This document shows, one piece after another, positions 7,232 through 15,548 of a DNA stretch of 64,000 nucleotides. Source of the stretch: Nitrospina sp. (GTDB lineage: Bacteria; Nitrospinota; Nitrospinia; Nitrospinales; VA-1); contig JABIAY010000049.1 in the NCBI GenBank assembly GCA_018653085.1, forward strand, positions 54,335 to 118,334, read 5' to 3'. Both the position numbers and the translations under genes were made by a program. Each line of letters starts with the position of its first letter. Position 1 is the stretch's first letter. The notes beneath the pieces are model-generated. The model saw only the letters and a program-made list of their open reading frames with translations, did not search any database and was not told the origin of the DNA.

Positions 7232-9205
7232 ATGTTGGGGAAAAACAAGCGTAGCATAACGGCGTTTTCATTGGGACTGGTACTGGCGATGGCCATCTAT
7301 CTAGTTCCGGGCATGACCAGCGATGCGATTGCCAAGGAGGCGTTTGCAGAGCAGGTTTTCGCTGAGGAAGCGTTCGCCAAGGAAGTTCTGGCTGAAGAAG
7401 CCGTTGAGGGCGAAGGCGAGCCGGAAGTTGAATGGGGTCAGGACGTATTTTATAAGGACTGGGAAGGTAATCCGCTGAAAGGGCCGGTGAGTGGTTTTCC
7501 CGCTCCGGAACTGGGCGAGTCGGATTATAACAACTATGAGTTTGCTCCCAGTCGAATGCTCCTATGGGTTGCCAATCAGCAACATCTCTATTTTGGTAGC
7601 TTCGTTCTAGCAGTTCCGATTTTCTGTATGCTCATCGAGTTCATCGGAATCCGATCCAGGGAAGATGATCCGGTTATGGCCGCCAAGTATGATCGGTTGG
7701 CTCAGGATCTGATGAAGGTTAGCTTGACGGCTTATTCCTGGACGGCGATTCTCGGTGGTATCCTCCTTTTTACGTTCATCACATTATTTCCGGGTTTCTT
7801 CAAGTACATGGCGGGCATTTTCCGTCCGGTCATGCATGTGTATGCATTGATGTTCTTGGCTGAATCTGGTGTTTTGTATGTCTACTACTACGGCTGGGAT
7901 AAGATGTCTAAGGATCCGTTTCTGAAATGGATTCATTGTAGTCTTTCAGTTCTGCTCAATCTCATTGGTACGATCCTTATGTACCTGGCGAATTCATGGG
8001 CAACGTTCATGCAAGCTCCTGGTGGAATCGACTCTCAAGGGCGTTTCCTGGGAAATATCTGGCATGTTATTCATTCCACTCTCTGGAATCCGGTTGGTGT
8101 TCACAGGATTCTTGGCAACATCGTGTTTGGTGGTGGAATCGTTGGTGCTTACGCCGCATACCATTACCTCACGGCTAAGACAGAAGAAGAGCGGGCGCAT
8201 TACGACTGGGTATGTTATGTCGCCATGTTCATTTGTATCTTTGGTTTGATCCCGCTTCCTTTCGCGGGTTACTGGTTGATGAAAGAAGTGTATGCATTCC
8301 GTCAGCAGATGGGTATCACCCTGATGGGCGGCATCATGGCTTGGTTGTTTATCATTCAGGCTGTAATGATCGGACTCTTGTTCTTCGCGGCGAATTCCTA
8401 TTTGCATAACGGGATGGCCAGGGTCAAGGGGTCGCATCGGTATATGAAGTATTGCAAGTACATGATCCTTCTGTTGATCTGTACTTTTACCATGTGGATG
8501 ACTCCGCATACTATTGTTATGACTCCGGCGGAGTTAAAGGTCATGGGGGGTGCCCAGCATCCAATTGTCGGTCACTTCGGGGTTATGTCGGCCAAGAATA
8601 CGGCTGTTAACCTGATGATCACCACTACAATTCTTTGTTTCCTCTTGTATCAGAGGGCGAATAAGAAGATTACGGTGCCTTGGGCCACAGTGGGCAACTG
8701 CTGGATTGCGGCTATTTTTGTTGGTGCCGCTCTTAACATTATATTCCTGGGTGTTTATGGTTATGCTCTCCCTGCTAACCAGCGGGTTGGACTCTCGGTT
8801 CCTCAGGTAACCAGTACGCTGACAACCCTGTTCGCAGGGACGGCGATCAACATCTCCATGTTTAAGGATTCTGAGTCTTATGGGGATGTCCAATGGGGTA
8901 GTCAGTCCAAGGTTGGAACTTACGCTATTTTTCTTCTGGCGATTTCCTTCACCTGGTTGATGGGCCTCATGGGCTACATCCGTTCTGCAGTGCGCTTGTT
9001 CTGGCACGTAACGGAAGTGGTTCGTGATAACTCTGTAGACGCTTATACGCTGACGATTGGTGAGGCGGGTAAGATGCTTACCTTTAATACCCTTTTTGTG
9101 TGGACGCAGTTTGTGGTTGTGTTCTGGGTAGGTAGTTTGACCGCGAAGAAAGCGGCGGCAAAAGCTCCGGAAGGTGTTCCGGTGCCGGCTCAACAACAGC
9201 AATAA
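7232..9205 (+). CDS. Cytochrome bd-like oxidase subunit I (divergent CydA-type)
   Basis: A 657-residue polytopic protein with about 13-14 membrane segments after a cleavable-looking signal peptide (residues 8-34) and an A/E-rich linker (34-66). The first half carries CydA-like landmarks: H118 in NQQHLYFGSF (compare the high-spin heme ligand of CydA), E211 in LAESGVLYVYYYGWDK (compare E-S-T-F-x-G-x-x-x-F-G-W-D), ANSWATFMQAPGG at 253-265, and H291 in GVHRILGN. The CydA GRQPW signature and Q-loop are not recognisable, and the second half is unlike classical CydA. Similar bd-like oxidases are known from nitrite oxidisers and anammox bacteria. Translation starts at ATG 7232 with a strong AAGGAGG at 7218-7224. 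It heads an operon with three cytochrome genes, suggesting cytochrome c rather than quinol as donor; that part is inference. Confidence 0.8.
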   Translation: MLGKNKRSITAFSLGLVLAMAIYLVPGMTSDAIAKEAFAEQVFAEEAFAKEVLAEEAVEGEGEPEVEWGQDVFYKDWEGNPLKGPVSGFPAPELGESDYNNYEFAPSRMLLWVANQQHLYFGSFVLAVPIFCMLIEFIGIRSREDDPVMAAKYDRLAQDLMKVSLTAYSWTAILGGILLFTFITLFPGFFKYMAGIFRPVMHVYALMFLAESGVLYVYYYGWDKMSKDPFLKWIHCSLSVLLNLIGTILMYLANSWATFMQAPGGIDSQGRFLGNIWHVIHSTLWNPVGVHRILGNIVFGGGIVGAYAAYHYLTAKTEEERAHYDWVCYVAMFICIFGLIPLPFAGYWLMKEVYAFRQQMGITLMGGIMAWLFIIQAVMIGLLFFAANSYLHNGMARVKGSHRYMKYCKYMILLLICTFTMWMTPHTIVMTPAELKVMGGAQHPIVGHFGVMSAKNTAVNLMITTTILCFLLYQRANKKITVPWATVGNCWIAAIFVGAALNIIFLGVYGYALPANQRVGLSVPQVTSTLTTLFAGTAINISMFKDSESYGDVQWGSQSKVGTYAIFLLAISFTWLMGLMGYIRSAVRLFWHVTEVVRDNSVDAYTLTIGEAGKMLTFNTLFVWTQFVVVFWVGSLTAKKAAAKAPEGVPVPAQQQQ

Positions 9206-9219
9206 CTATTAACATGTTT

Positions 9220-9250
9220 GGCGGGGCTCCTGAATAGTGGGAGCCCCACC
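9220..9250 (+). promoter_or_regulatory. Intercistronic RNA hairpin between the oxidase and cytochrome genes
   Basis: GGGGCTCC (9223-9230) pairs perfectly with GGAGCCCC (9240-9247) across a 9-nt loop, and GG/CC pairs extend it past one mismatch. No T-run follows, so it is not a normal terminator. It could protect the 3' end of a processed oxidase mRNA or cause partial termination, setting unequal levels of the operon products. Confidence 0.55.
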
Positions 9251-9286
9251 CCAATTTAATCTGAGGGTATAGGAGAGAGGGGAAAA

Positions 9287-10654
9287 ATGTTACCAGAGCA
9301 ACATGACATCTTATTTTCGTTTCTTGCGATCGTATTTGCCGTCTTCGGGATCTATGTGTTCGGCAATGTGGTTCAAGAATGCAGGGAGAGGGAAGGATCA
9401 AACGGTAAGCTGTGGGGTGGTGTATTTGGTGCCTTTGCGGTCACATGTTTTATGATGACGGTCCATATGTTCAGCCTGGTTCAGGCTGACCAGTTGGCGT
9501 TTTTCTTCTCAACTTATATTTTTGTGGTAATCCTGATGCTGATTGTGTGGGGGGTTTTCTACAAAAGCATCGGGATTGAGGGGCAGTCCCCTCCGATTAT
9601 CAGAGGGTTTTTCTTCTGGACCACGGTTTCGGTTCTGCTGGCTGGTTATACCAACTGGTTGCCACAACAGCGTAGTGATCCGCCACCAAAAGAGGCGGCT
9701 GTGGTTGGGGATGTCACCATGGAAGAATTTGCCGAAATGGGTCGTGTCATTATTTTTGGTGCCAAGCAGGTAGCGGGTCAGAAGTCAATCGGTAAAGGTC
9801 AGTGTCCACTGTGTCACACCTTTGATCCGGGCGACCACATGGGTCGGTGTCCGAACCTGTTTGGAGTTGAGAAAAGAAGTAATGACCGGGTAAAAGAAGA
9901 CAGGTATGCAAGCAGTCCGATGGCGATTGGTGAATTGGAGCCAGCCTCTGGCATTGTGAAGGGCAAGCCTGACGAGATACCGGAAGAATACAGAAGACAG
10001 CACGGACCGGAGGAGCTGACTGGTGAAGATTATCTTCGCGAGTCCCTGATGTGTCCCACCTGTTACGTAGTAGAAGGCTTTGGTAAGGACGGCGACACGA
10101 AAAGTCCGATGCCGGTTATTACCAAGCCGCCGATCAGTTTGAGCCGGGTTGAGGTGAACGCGGTTGTTGCTTACCTGCAATCCAAGGACACGCCGGGCGA
10201 GTTTGCCGCCGTGACCGTTCCGCTACCGCAGGATGATGCGGGTAATACAGGTGGCGCAGTTGCTGAGGAGTCTGCTGAAGATGAAGATAGACCTGTGTTT
10301 GTCACCGGCACTGAGGATATTCAGGCCATGATCAATACATTAGGTTGTCCGCTTTGTCACACCATTCCTGGTGTTGAGGGTGCTATGGGCGAGTTGGGGC
10401 CAAAACTTCATGAGAAGACCAATGCTCCACTACGCATCAAGGATCCTAACTACAAAGGCAAGGCTACCAATACCAGGGAGTACGTCAGGGAGTCTATTTT
10501 GAACCCTAGTGCTTATGTGGTCTTTAATGAAGAAGCGGGAGAGTTGTTCCCGGATGGTTTAATGCCTACAAGCTTTGGTCAAATGGTTTCAGTTGAAGCA
10601 CTTGACAAGCTCGTGGATTTTATTAGTCAGACCGAAGCTCCGGCTGGCAGTTAA
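9287..10654 (+). CDS. Membrane-anchored diheme cytochrome c with tandem c-type domains
   Basis: The 455-residue protein opens with four hydrophobic segments (about 7-28, 46-66, 70-93 and 106-123), then two related periplasmic cytochrome c domains. Domain one has CPLCH at 173-177 and a probable methionine ligand M275 in SPMPV. Domain two has CPLCH at 354-358 and M426 in GLMPTSF. Both include a RES-plus-YVV stretch: in domain two it is NPSAY (406-410), in domain one CPTCY (256-260). CPTCY is therefore an altered NPSAY and not a third heme site. A good AGGAGAG precedes ATG 9287. It likely carries electrons to or within the bd-like oxidase complex. Confidence 0.85.
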   Translation: MLPEQHDILFSFLAIVFAVFGIYVFGNVVQECREREGSNGKLWGGVFGAFAVTCFMMTVHMFSLVQADQLAFFFSTYIFVVILMLIVWGVFYKSIGIEGQSPPIIRGFFFWTTVSVLLAGYTNWLPQQRSDPPPKEAAVVGDVTMEEFAEMGRVIIFGAKQVAGQKSIGKGQCPLCHTFDPGDHMGRCPNLFGVEKRSNDRVKEDRYASSPMAIGELEPASGIVKGKPDEIPEEYRRQHGPEELTGEDYLRESLMCPTCYVVEGFGKDGDTKSPMPVITKPPISLSRVEVNAVVAYLQSKDTPGEFAAVTVPLPQDDAGNTGGAVAEESAEDEDRPVFVTGTEDIQAMINTLGCPLCHTIPGVEGAMGELGPKLHEKTNAPLRIKDPNYKGKATNTREYVRESILNPSAYVVFNEEAGELFPDGLMPTSFGQMVSVEALDKLVDFISQTEAPAGS

Positions 10655-10666
10655 TAGGAGACAGCA

Positions 10667-11635
10667 ATGAACAAGGGATTAATCAGTTTTTTAGTTTTTG
10701 TTGTCGGCCTGGCGGTGTTTCATAACGCCATATTTCCTATCTTTACACCGTCGGAGCCGGGCTGGATTTTGAACAGGTACGTTTACTTTTTGGTATTCGT
10801 TGCCTATTTGATCATTACGAATTTAATTCTCAGGTTGAAGCCGCCGGTTGCCATGACGGCTTTGTTTGTCTGGTCCCTGGGTTTTTATTTTTATAAATCT
10901 ATTTTGTTTCCGCCGATTCCGTGGACCCTGTTCATCACCTACATGGTGATGTGGTCGATTGGTGTCTTCCTGTACGTCAGTCAGGACCCTGAAACCTTCA
11001 GGGAGTTCAGGAAGCCGATTGTTAAAACAATCGTTGGTGAATACAAATTTGCACAGATTATTGTGATGATAGCCATGCCAATTCTGGTTGGTTTTGCTAC
11101 CTACAATTCAATCTACCCGGCGTATCAGGAGCCGGTGGAGTTGAGGACGGTTCATCCCGCGCCTCCTGCTACCACCAAGGTGCATGGTAAAACCTATCCG
11201 CTGGAATCTACCGATAATCCATTTCGTATTGATGAACAGGACAACTATAAAGACAGTTTCCCGTTTCTGGATGCGGACAAGCACGAATACATGAAGTATG
11301 TGACGGAAGGCGGCACGATCTTCTTTCAGAACTGCCATTACTGTCATGGTGACCAGTTGAATGGACTGGGCATGTTCTCCCATGTGTTCAACCCAACCCC
11401 GGCGAACTTTATTGATCCGGGTACCATTGCCATGTTGCAGGAAGCATTCCTGTTCTGGCGGGTGGCTAAAGGTGGACCCGGTCTGCCGAATGAGTCGACC
11501 CCCTGGTCTTCAGCGATGCCTCCTTGGGAAGAGCATTTGAAAACGGAAGAAATCTGGAAGGTCATCCTTTTTGAATACTGGTACACAGGATGGCATCCAA
11601 GAACATTCGGTACTGAAGGTGCTGAGGGAGAATAA
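10667..11635 (+). CDS. Membrane-anchored monoheme cytochrome c
   Basis: A 322-residue protein with four to five N-terminal membrane segments (about 5-26, 36-56, 62-80, 86-104 and 128-147) and a periplasmic cytochrome c domain. The heme c site is CHYCH at 223-227, followed by GDQLNGLG, and the likely distal ligand is the methionine in SSAMPPWEEHL. It starts 12 bp after the diheme gene with AGGAGA as ribosome binding site, so it belongs to the same operon. The long hydrophobic half suggests an integral subunit of the complex and not a soluble carrier. I do not recognise a named family. Confidence 0.85.
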   Translation: MNKGLISFLVFVVGLAVFHNAIFPIFTPSEPGWILNRYVYFLVFVAYLIITNLILRLKPPVAMTALFVWSLGFYFYKSILFPPIPWTLFITYMVMWSIGVFLYVSQDPETFREFRKPIVKTIVGEYKFAQIIVMIAMPILVGFATYNSIYPAYQEPVELRTVHPAPPATTKVHGKTYPLESTDNPFRIDEQDNYKDSFPFLDADKHEYMKYVTEGGTIFFQNCHYCHGDQLNGLGMFSHVFNPTPANFIDPGTIAMLQEAFLFWRVAKGGPGLPNESTPWSSAMPPWEEHLKTEEIWKVILFEYWYTGWHPRTFGTEGAEGE

Positions 11636-11683
11636 CTTGAGTTGTATTTTCGGTTACTAAAACCTAAACATATGGGAATGACA

Positions 11684-13402
11684 ATGACTAAGAATAACAA
11701 CTATATCAAACGCCTGATCTTTTCTTTTCTGGCTGTGGCGTTGATCGCGATTCCGACTACGGTGTTTTCCGCAGCTCCGGATGCGGTCAAGACGGACCAG
11801 CTGGAAAAGGGTAAAAAGGTCTACTTTAAAAGATGCGTCTGGTGTCACGGGATTGAAGGGGGCGGAGATGGCCCTGCTGCAGACCGACTGTTTACCCGGC
11901 CCAGAAACTTTATCCAGGGAACATTCAAGATCCGCACAACGGATTCTGGAGAACTCCCCATGGAAGCGGATCTGATCAAGACTGTTAAAAATGGGCTTCA
12001 GGGTTCGGCAATGCCTGCCTGGGGTGAATTTTTAGCGGAAGATGAGATCATCGCAGTCGTGAACTTCGTTAAAACCCTGGCGCAGGATCGGGATTTTAAC
12101 GATGCCGAAGACGAAGAAGTTTTTGTTCAGGACTTTGGTACCAACCCGTGGGGAACAACGGGTCCTTACCATCTGGGTATTCCTCAGGCAGATATTGATG
12201 CCGGTAAGGAAATTTTCATTAAGAACAAATGCTTTGAGTGTCACGGTGGTGAAGGCCGGGGTGATGGTAACCCAACGATGAAAGACGACTGGGGTTTCCC
12301 GATTGTCGCGGCTGACTGGCAACAGTGCTGGAACTTTCGTGGTGCACGGCGGGATTATTTTAATCCCTTTAACGTTGTGCGCACGATTGCTACCGGGTTG
12401 AATGGCACGCCAATGCCGAACTTCAAGGACCAGATCAAGGGTGAGGATCGCTGGAAAGTCGCGGCGTTCGTTAACTCGCTTTGTCCGAGAAAGAAGATGG
12501 ATAAGTTGACAGCCAAGCCCATTCCGGACTTTCTCATTCAGTCCGTTTACACTGAGGGCCCGGTATCTCCAAAGATTGATGACCCCAGCTGGCAGTCTCC
12601 CGATACCGATGACAGGATCGTTCCTGTCTCTGAAGAGATCGCGGCAAATCCAAAGCGGCATTATATCGCTATGGCGGGCCAGATCACTCGGGGTAAACGA
12701 AACTTCGATCCTAAAACCGACAATCTTTGGATTACCTCCCGTTGGAGTGCTGAAGAGAACGCGGTTTATTATCTGGTTGAATACCACCTGCGCTTTATGT
12801 CCGATGATCCGGAATACCCGGATGCAGTAGCCATACAGTGGCCGGCGAAGCTTCAGGATCTGTTCGGCGCGGAGAAACCCTATTTCATCATGGGTGACTC
12901 TAAAAAGCCGGTGGATATCTGGAAAGCCAATTTCATGCCTAAAGACTACAGTGCGACCAATGCCCCGAAAGATGGGGGTTATCAGTTGGACGTGAGTGTA
13001 GAGGAAATGACAGGCCATGGCTTTGATGCTTTGTCTGCCAAGGAATCTGAAGCTAAAGTGGAAGTTGTGGACTCCATTTTCAAACAAGGCCGTGTCAAGG
13101 TTCTGTTCAAAAGATCCTTGGTCACCGAGGGAGAATTTGATGTCCAGATTCCCACGGAGACTTTCATTCCGGTAGCTTTCTTGCAATGGGCGGGTAGGGA
13201 CAAAGAGAAGGATGAGCATATGGCCATCTCTACCTGGTACTACACCATTCTGAAACCGGCACTGCCTCAGTCTCTTTACTATATGCCTCCCATCATAGCG
13301 GCCATTTTTGTCTGCTTCCAGGGTTGGTTAGTATGGATGACGAAACGTACGCGTAAAATGTATGACGAAGGGAAGATGCGACGTGATGAGCTTCCCAAAT
13401 AG
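11684..13402 (+). CDS. Diheme cytochrome c fused to an ethylbenzene dehydrogenase/NXR gamma-type heme b domain
   Basis: From ATG 11684 (preceded by GGGA) the protein is 572 residues; in-frame ATGs at 11672 and 11678 and a TTG at 11642 are alternatives. A signal peptide ends near VFSA. Two cytochrome c domains follow: CVWCH at 51-55 with ligand motif SAMPAWGEF, and CFECH at 183-187 with GTPMPNF. From about residue 300 the sequence resembles gamma subunits of type II DMSO-reductase-family enzymes: YFIMGDSKKPVDIWKANF, then PVAFLQWAGRDKEKDEHMA and ISTWYY. One membrane helix lies near the C-terminus (about 526-545). NxrC candidates of nitrite oxidisers share this gamma domain. It may deliver electrons from nitrite oxidation to the oxidase; no catalytic alpha or beta subunit is in the window. 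Confidence 0.8.
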   Translation: MTKNNNYIKRLIFSFLAVALIAIPTTVFSAAPDAVKTDQLEKGKKVYFKRCVWCHGIEGGGDGPAADRLFTRPRNFIQGTFKIRTTDSGELPMEADLIKTVKNGLQGSAMPAWGEFLAEDEIIAVVNFVKTLAQDRDFNDAEDEEVFVQDFGTNPWGTTGPYHLGIPQADIDAGKEIFIKNKCFECHGGEGRGDGNPTMKDDWGFPIVAADWQQCWNFRGARRDYFNPFNVVRTIATGLNGTPMPNFKDQIKGEDRWKVAAFVNSLCPRKKMDKLTAKPIPDFLIQSVYTEGPVSPKIDDPSWQSPDTDDRIVPVSEEIAANPKRHYIAMAGQITRGKRNFDPKTDNLWITSRWSAEENAVYYLVEYHLRFMSDDPEYPDAVAIQWPAKLQDLFGAEKPYFIMGDSKKPVDIWKANFMPKDYSATNAPKDGGYQLDVSVEEMTGHGFDALSAKESEAKVEVVDSIFKQGRVKVLFKRSLVTEGEFDVQIPTETFIPVAFLQWAGRDKEKDEHMAISTWYYTILKPALPQSLYYMPPIIAAIFVCFQGWLVWMTKRTRKMYDEGKMRRDELPK

Positions 13403-13422
13403 TCATCATTAGTTCTATAAGG

Positions 13423-13455
13423 AAAGCCCGCCGATTTTTCGGCGGGCTTTTTTTT
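13423..13455 (+). terminator. Strong intrinsic terminator of the respiratory module
   Basis: AAAGCCCGCCGA (13423-13434) pairs perfectly over 12 bp with TCGGCGGGCTTT (13439-13450) across a 4-nt loop and runs into a T tract. It lies 20 bp after the last cytochrome gene. Confidence 0.93.
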
Positions 13456-13556
13456 GCCTCCCCTAAGGGTTGTGTCCAGCATCACGCTGGTGCCAGTGGT
13501 TGACAGGGGACTAAATTACCCTTAGAATGGGGAAAATCTTTAAGAATAGGAAAAAT

Positions 13557-13802
13557 ATGATTGAACAGATGGAAATGCAAGATACCCTGGAGTTGGTTCG
13601 CCAGGCACAAGATGTAGTAAAAAGCCGCTTTTTGTTATGTATTCTGGTAACTCAAAGGATTCATCAACTTGAAAACGGAGCCCAGCCTACTATTGAAGTT
13701 GATCCTGAACGATACTCTTCCCCTAAAACTTTTTTCGAGTTGGCACTCAGGGAAATTATTGAAGGAAATATGGATCTGGAACAAGTTACCGAAGAAGAAT
13801 AA
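13557..13802 (+). CDS. rpoZ: DNA-directed RNA polymerase omega subunit
   Basis: This small protein matches the omega subunit, which helps assemble RNA polymerase by holding the beta-prime tail. The core reads SRFLLCILVTQRIHQLENGAQP, equivalent to the conserved R-x-x-R-Q-L-x-x-G-A helix, followed by an ALREIIEGNMDLE tail. ATG 13557 has AGGA 8-9 bp upstream and gives 81 residues. An in-frame ATG at 13527 without a clear binding site would add ten. The usual gmk partner is absent. Divergence from textbook RpoZ leaves slight doubt. Confidence 0.8.
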   Translation: MIEQMEMQDTLELVRQAQDVVKSRFLLCILVTQRIHQLENGAQPTIEVDPERYSSPKTFFELALREIIEGNMDLEQVTEEE

Positions 13803-13871
13803 CCCTCCTTTCAAAACCCAATCAGTCAGTTTCACTAAAGCGCATCTCTGGAAATAGCTTTTGGTCACCGG

Positions 13872-14080
13872 CGTTCCGCCGCCCCTTAGCAGGGGAGGCA
13901 AATGGGCAATAGCTTTATCCTGCGGGCAAACGTTCCCTCGGCTCTACGCACTACTGCTAGTTGGCCCCACGCCTAGTGGCCCCTTAACAGGGGAGGCAAT
14001 GGGCAAGAGCTCGTTAAGCCGAGATGACTCCTTGCTCGCCAATAAAAGTTGTTGCTAGTTGGCCCCACGCCCAGTGGTGA
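13872..14080. repeat. Tandemly duplicated intergenic repeat overlapping the end of ltaE
   Basis: CCCCTTAGCAGGGGAGGC near 13882 recurs as CCCCTTAACAGGGGAGGC near 13980, each followed by a GGGCAA-AGCT stretch. GCTAGTTGGCCCCACGCC near 13958 recurs at 14053 with the same neighbouring AGTGG. The copies are about 95-100 bp apart, so this is a duplicated composite element with internal CCCCTT/AGGGG palindromes. The second copy supplies the last codons and stop of ltaE. No transposase is present. Confidence 0.75.
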
Positions 14081-15101
14081 GAATGTATTGGATGGTTTGG
14101 GCTACGGTTTCGGTCTGTTCTCTGGAGACATCACGATGCAGGACTGCCCGGAAGACATTCGTGTCGGTCATGAGAATTTTAATGGATTTGGCTTCCAGCA
14201 GTTCTAAAAATGTTTCTCCATCTATTTGAGGATGGTTCAGTTTGAAAAAAATAATATTTGTTTTGATTTTGCTTTGATCCAGTTCAATGCCCTTTGTTGA
14301 GGCCAGTTGCTCTGCCAGGGTTTTTGCGTTGAGATGATCATCTTTCAAATGTTGCACCAGATTTTCCAAGGCGATCAGGCCAGCGGCGGCCAGGTGCCCG
14401 GCCTGACGCATCCCACCTCCGACCATTTTCCTGAATTTTCTGGCACGCTGGATAAATTCCCGGCTACTGCATATCAGGGAGCCCACCGGGGCGGACAGTC
14501 CCTTGGACAGGCAAAACATGACCGAGTCGGCCTGTCTGGTTAGCGCTTCCACCTCAATATCAAGTGCTACAGCGGCATTAAACAGCCTTGCTCCATCCAG
14601 ATGAATTTTAAGCCCGTATTTTGCGGCGAGAACCCTCACGTTATCCATGTAGTCAGGACCAAGGGGTGAGCCCTGGCAAAAGTTGTGGGTGTTCTCAAGG
14701 CAAATCAGCCGGGTAGGGGGGTAGTGGATATCTGAGCCCCGTATCGATTGTTCCAGTGATGACAGAGGTAAAGTGCCATCCGGGTTATTGGGGATGGTTC
14801 TTGGATGAACTCCTCCCAAGGCGGCTATGCCCCCCACTTCATGAAGGAAAATATGGCTTTTATCGCCCAGCAGTATTTCGTCCCCGCGCTGGCAATGGCT
14901 GAGTACGCTGATAAGGTTTCCCATGGTGCCACTGGGTACAAAAAGAGCTGACTCTTTACCGGTTTTTTTTGCGGCAAGGGCTTCCAGTTTTTTAAGGCTT
15001 GGATCCTCTTCAAAAACATCATCTCCGACTTCGGCATTAGCCATCGCCTCACGCATGGCCGGGGTCGGTTGGGTGAGAGTGTCGCTTCTCAGGTCAATCA
15101 T
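14055..15101 (-). CDS. ltaE: Low-specificity L-threonine aldolase
   Basis: A PLP enzyme of the beta-eliminating lyase family that cleaves L-threonine and allo-threonine to glycine and acetaldehyde. The 348 residues begin MIDLRSDTLTQPTPAMREAM, the standard opening, with NAEVGDDVFEEDP next. HLDGARLFNAAVAL carries the aspartate that contacts PLP, and the catalytic lysine is in MFCLSKGLSAPVGS. The final residues TTGRGAN are encoded by a copy of the local intergenic repeat, so the native C-terminus has probably been replaced. The start overlaps the next gene by 8 bp. With gcvPB in the window, the strain can route threonine-derived glycine into C1 metabolism. Confidence 0.94.
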   Translation of the reverse strand: MIDLRSDTLTQPTPAMREAMANAEVGDDVFEEDPSLKKLEALAAKKTGKESALFVPSGTMGNLISVLSHCQRGDEILLGDKSHIFLHEVGGIAALGGVHPRTIPNNPDGTLPLSSLEQSIRGSDIHYPPTRLICLENTHNFCQGSPLGPDYMDNVRVLAAKYGLKIHLDGARLFNAAVALDIEVEALTRQADSVMFCLSKGLSAPVGSLICSSREFIQRARKFRKMVGGGMRQAGHLAAAGLIALENLVQHLKDDHLNAKTLAEQLASTKGIELDQSKIKTNIIFFKLNHPQIDGETFLELLEAKSIKILMTDTNVFRAVLHRDVSREQTETVAQTIQYILTTGRGAN

Positions 15102-15432
15102 GGTTTTCCTTTAATACTGTTGGAGGTTCCTTTTCCATGCGGTTACGCTTCACCCTGTAATAGGCCAGCGAAATGAAAAAGACCGGAACGACAAACCCAC
15201 TCAATAAAAGGCCCGTAATTTTATCGGGGGGATAGTCCAAAGCCAGCAGTCCCTGGTACATCAGTTGGACCAGGTAGGCCAGCAGGCCACAGGTGATGAA
15301 CAAGTACCCGATGCGCTTGGAGCCTTTAGGTCCCGGAAAAACGAAGGAGTAGGCAATGAAGTTCAAACCCAGAAAAAGGATTCCGTTTAAAAACATCAGG
15401 TAAATGATCTGGTTCTGGGCTTGCGTCAACAC
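15094..15432 (-). CDS. Small integral membrane protein of unknown function
   Basis: A 112-residue protein with three clear hydrophobic segments (about 8-32, 42-63 and 73-92) and a basic, polar C-terminal tail beginning YRVKRNRMEKE. It overlaps the start of ltaE by 8 bp, so the two are probably co-transcribed. I recognise no family. Confidence 0.7.
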   Translation of the reverse strand: MLTQAQNQIIYLMFLNGILFLGLNFIAYSFVFPGPKGSKRIGYLFITCGLLAYLVQLMYQGLLALDYPPDKITGLLLSGFVVPVFFISLAYYRVKRNRMEKEPPTVLKENHD

Positions 15433-15548
15433 GAGCTTTCCAATTTGAAAAGGCGTTAGGTGATTTTTAATATTTTATAAGGTAAGTCAGGATATACAAA
15501 CTTTAAATTTTGGGATTTTGCAGTGAGTGGGGGTTATGTGGTGCGTAT

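Noticed and set aside
10052..10069. Third heme c site in the diheme cytochrome (CPTCY)
   Set aside because: The last residue is tyrosine and the segment aligns with NPSAY of the second domain, so it is not a CxxCH site.
12032..13219. 395-codon antisense ORF over the gamma-type cytochrome gene
   Set aside because: It is a shadow of a clear CxxCH gene and has no recognisable domain.
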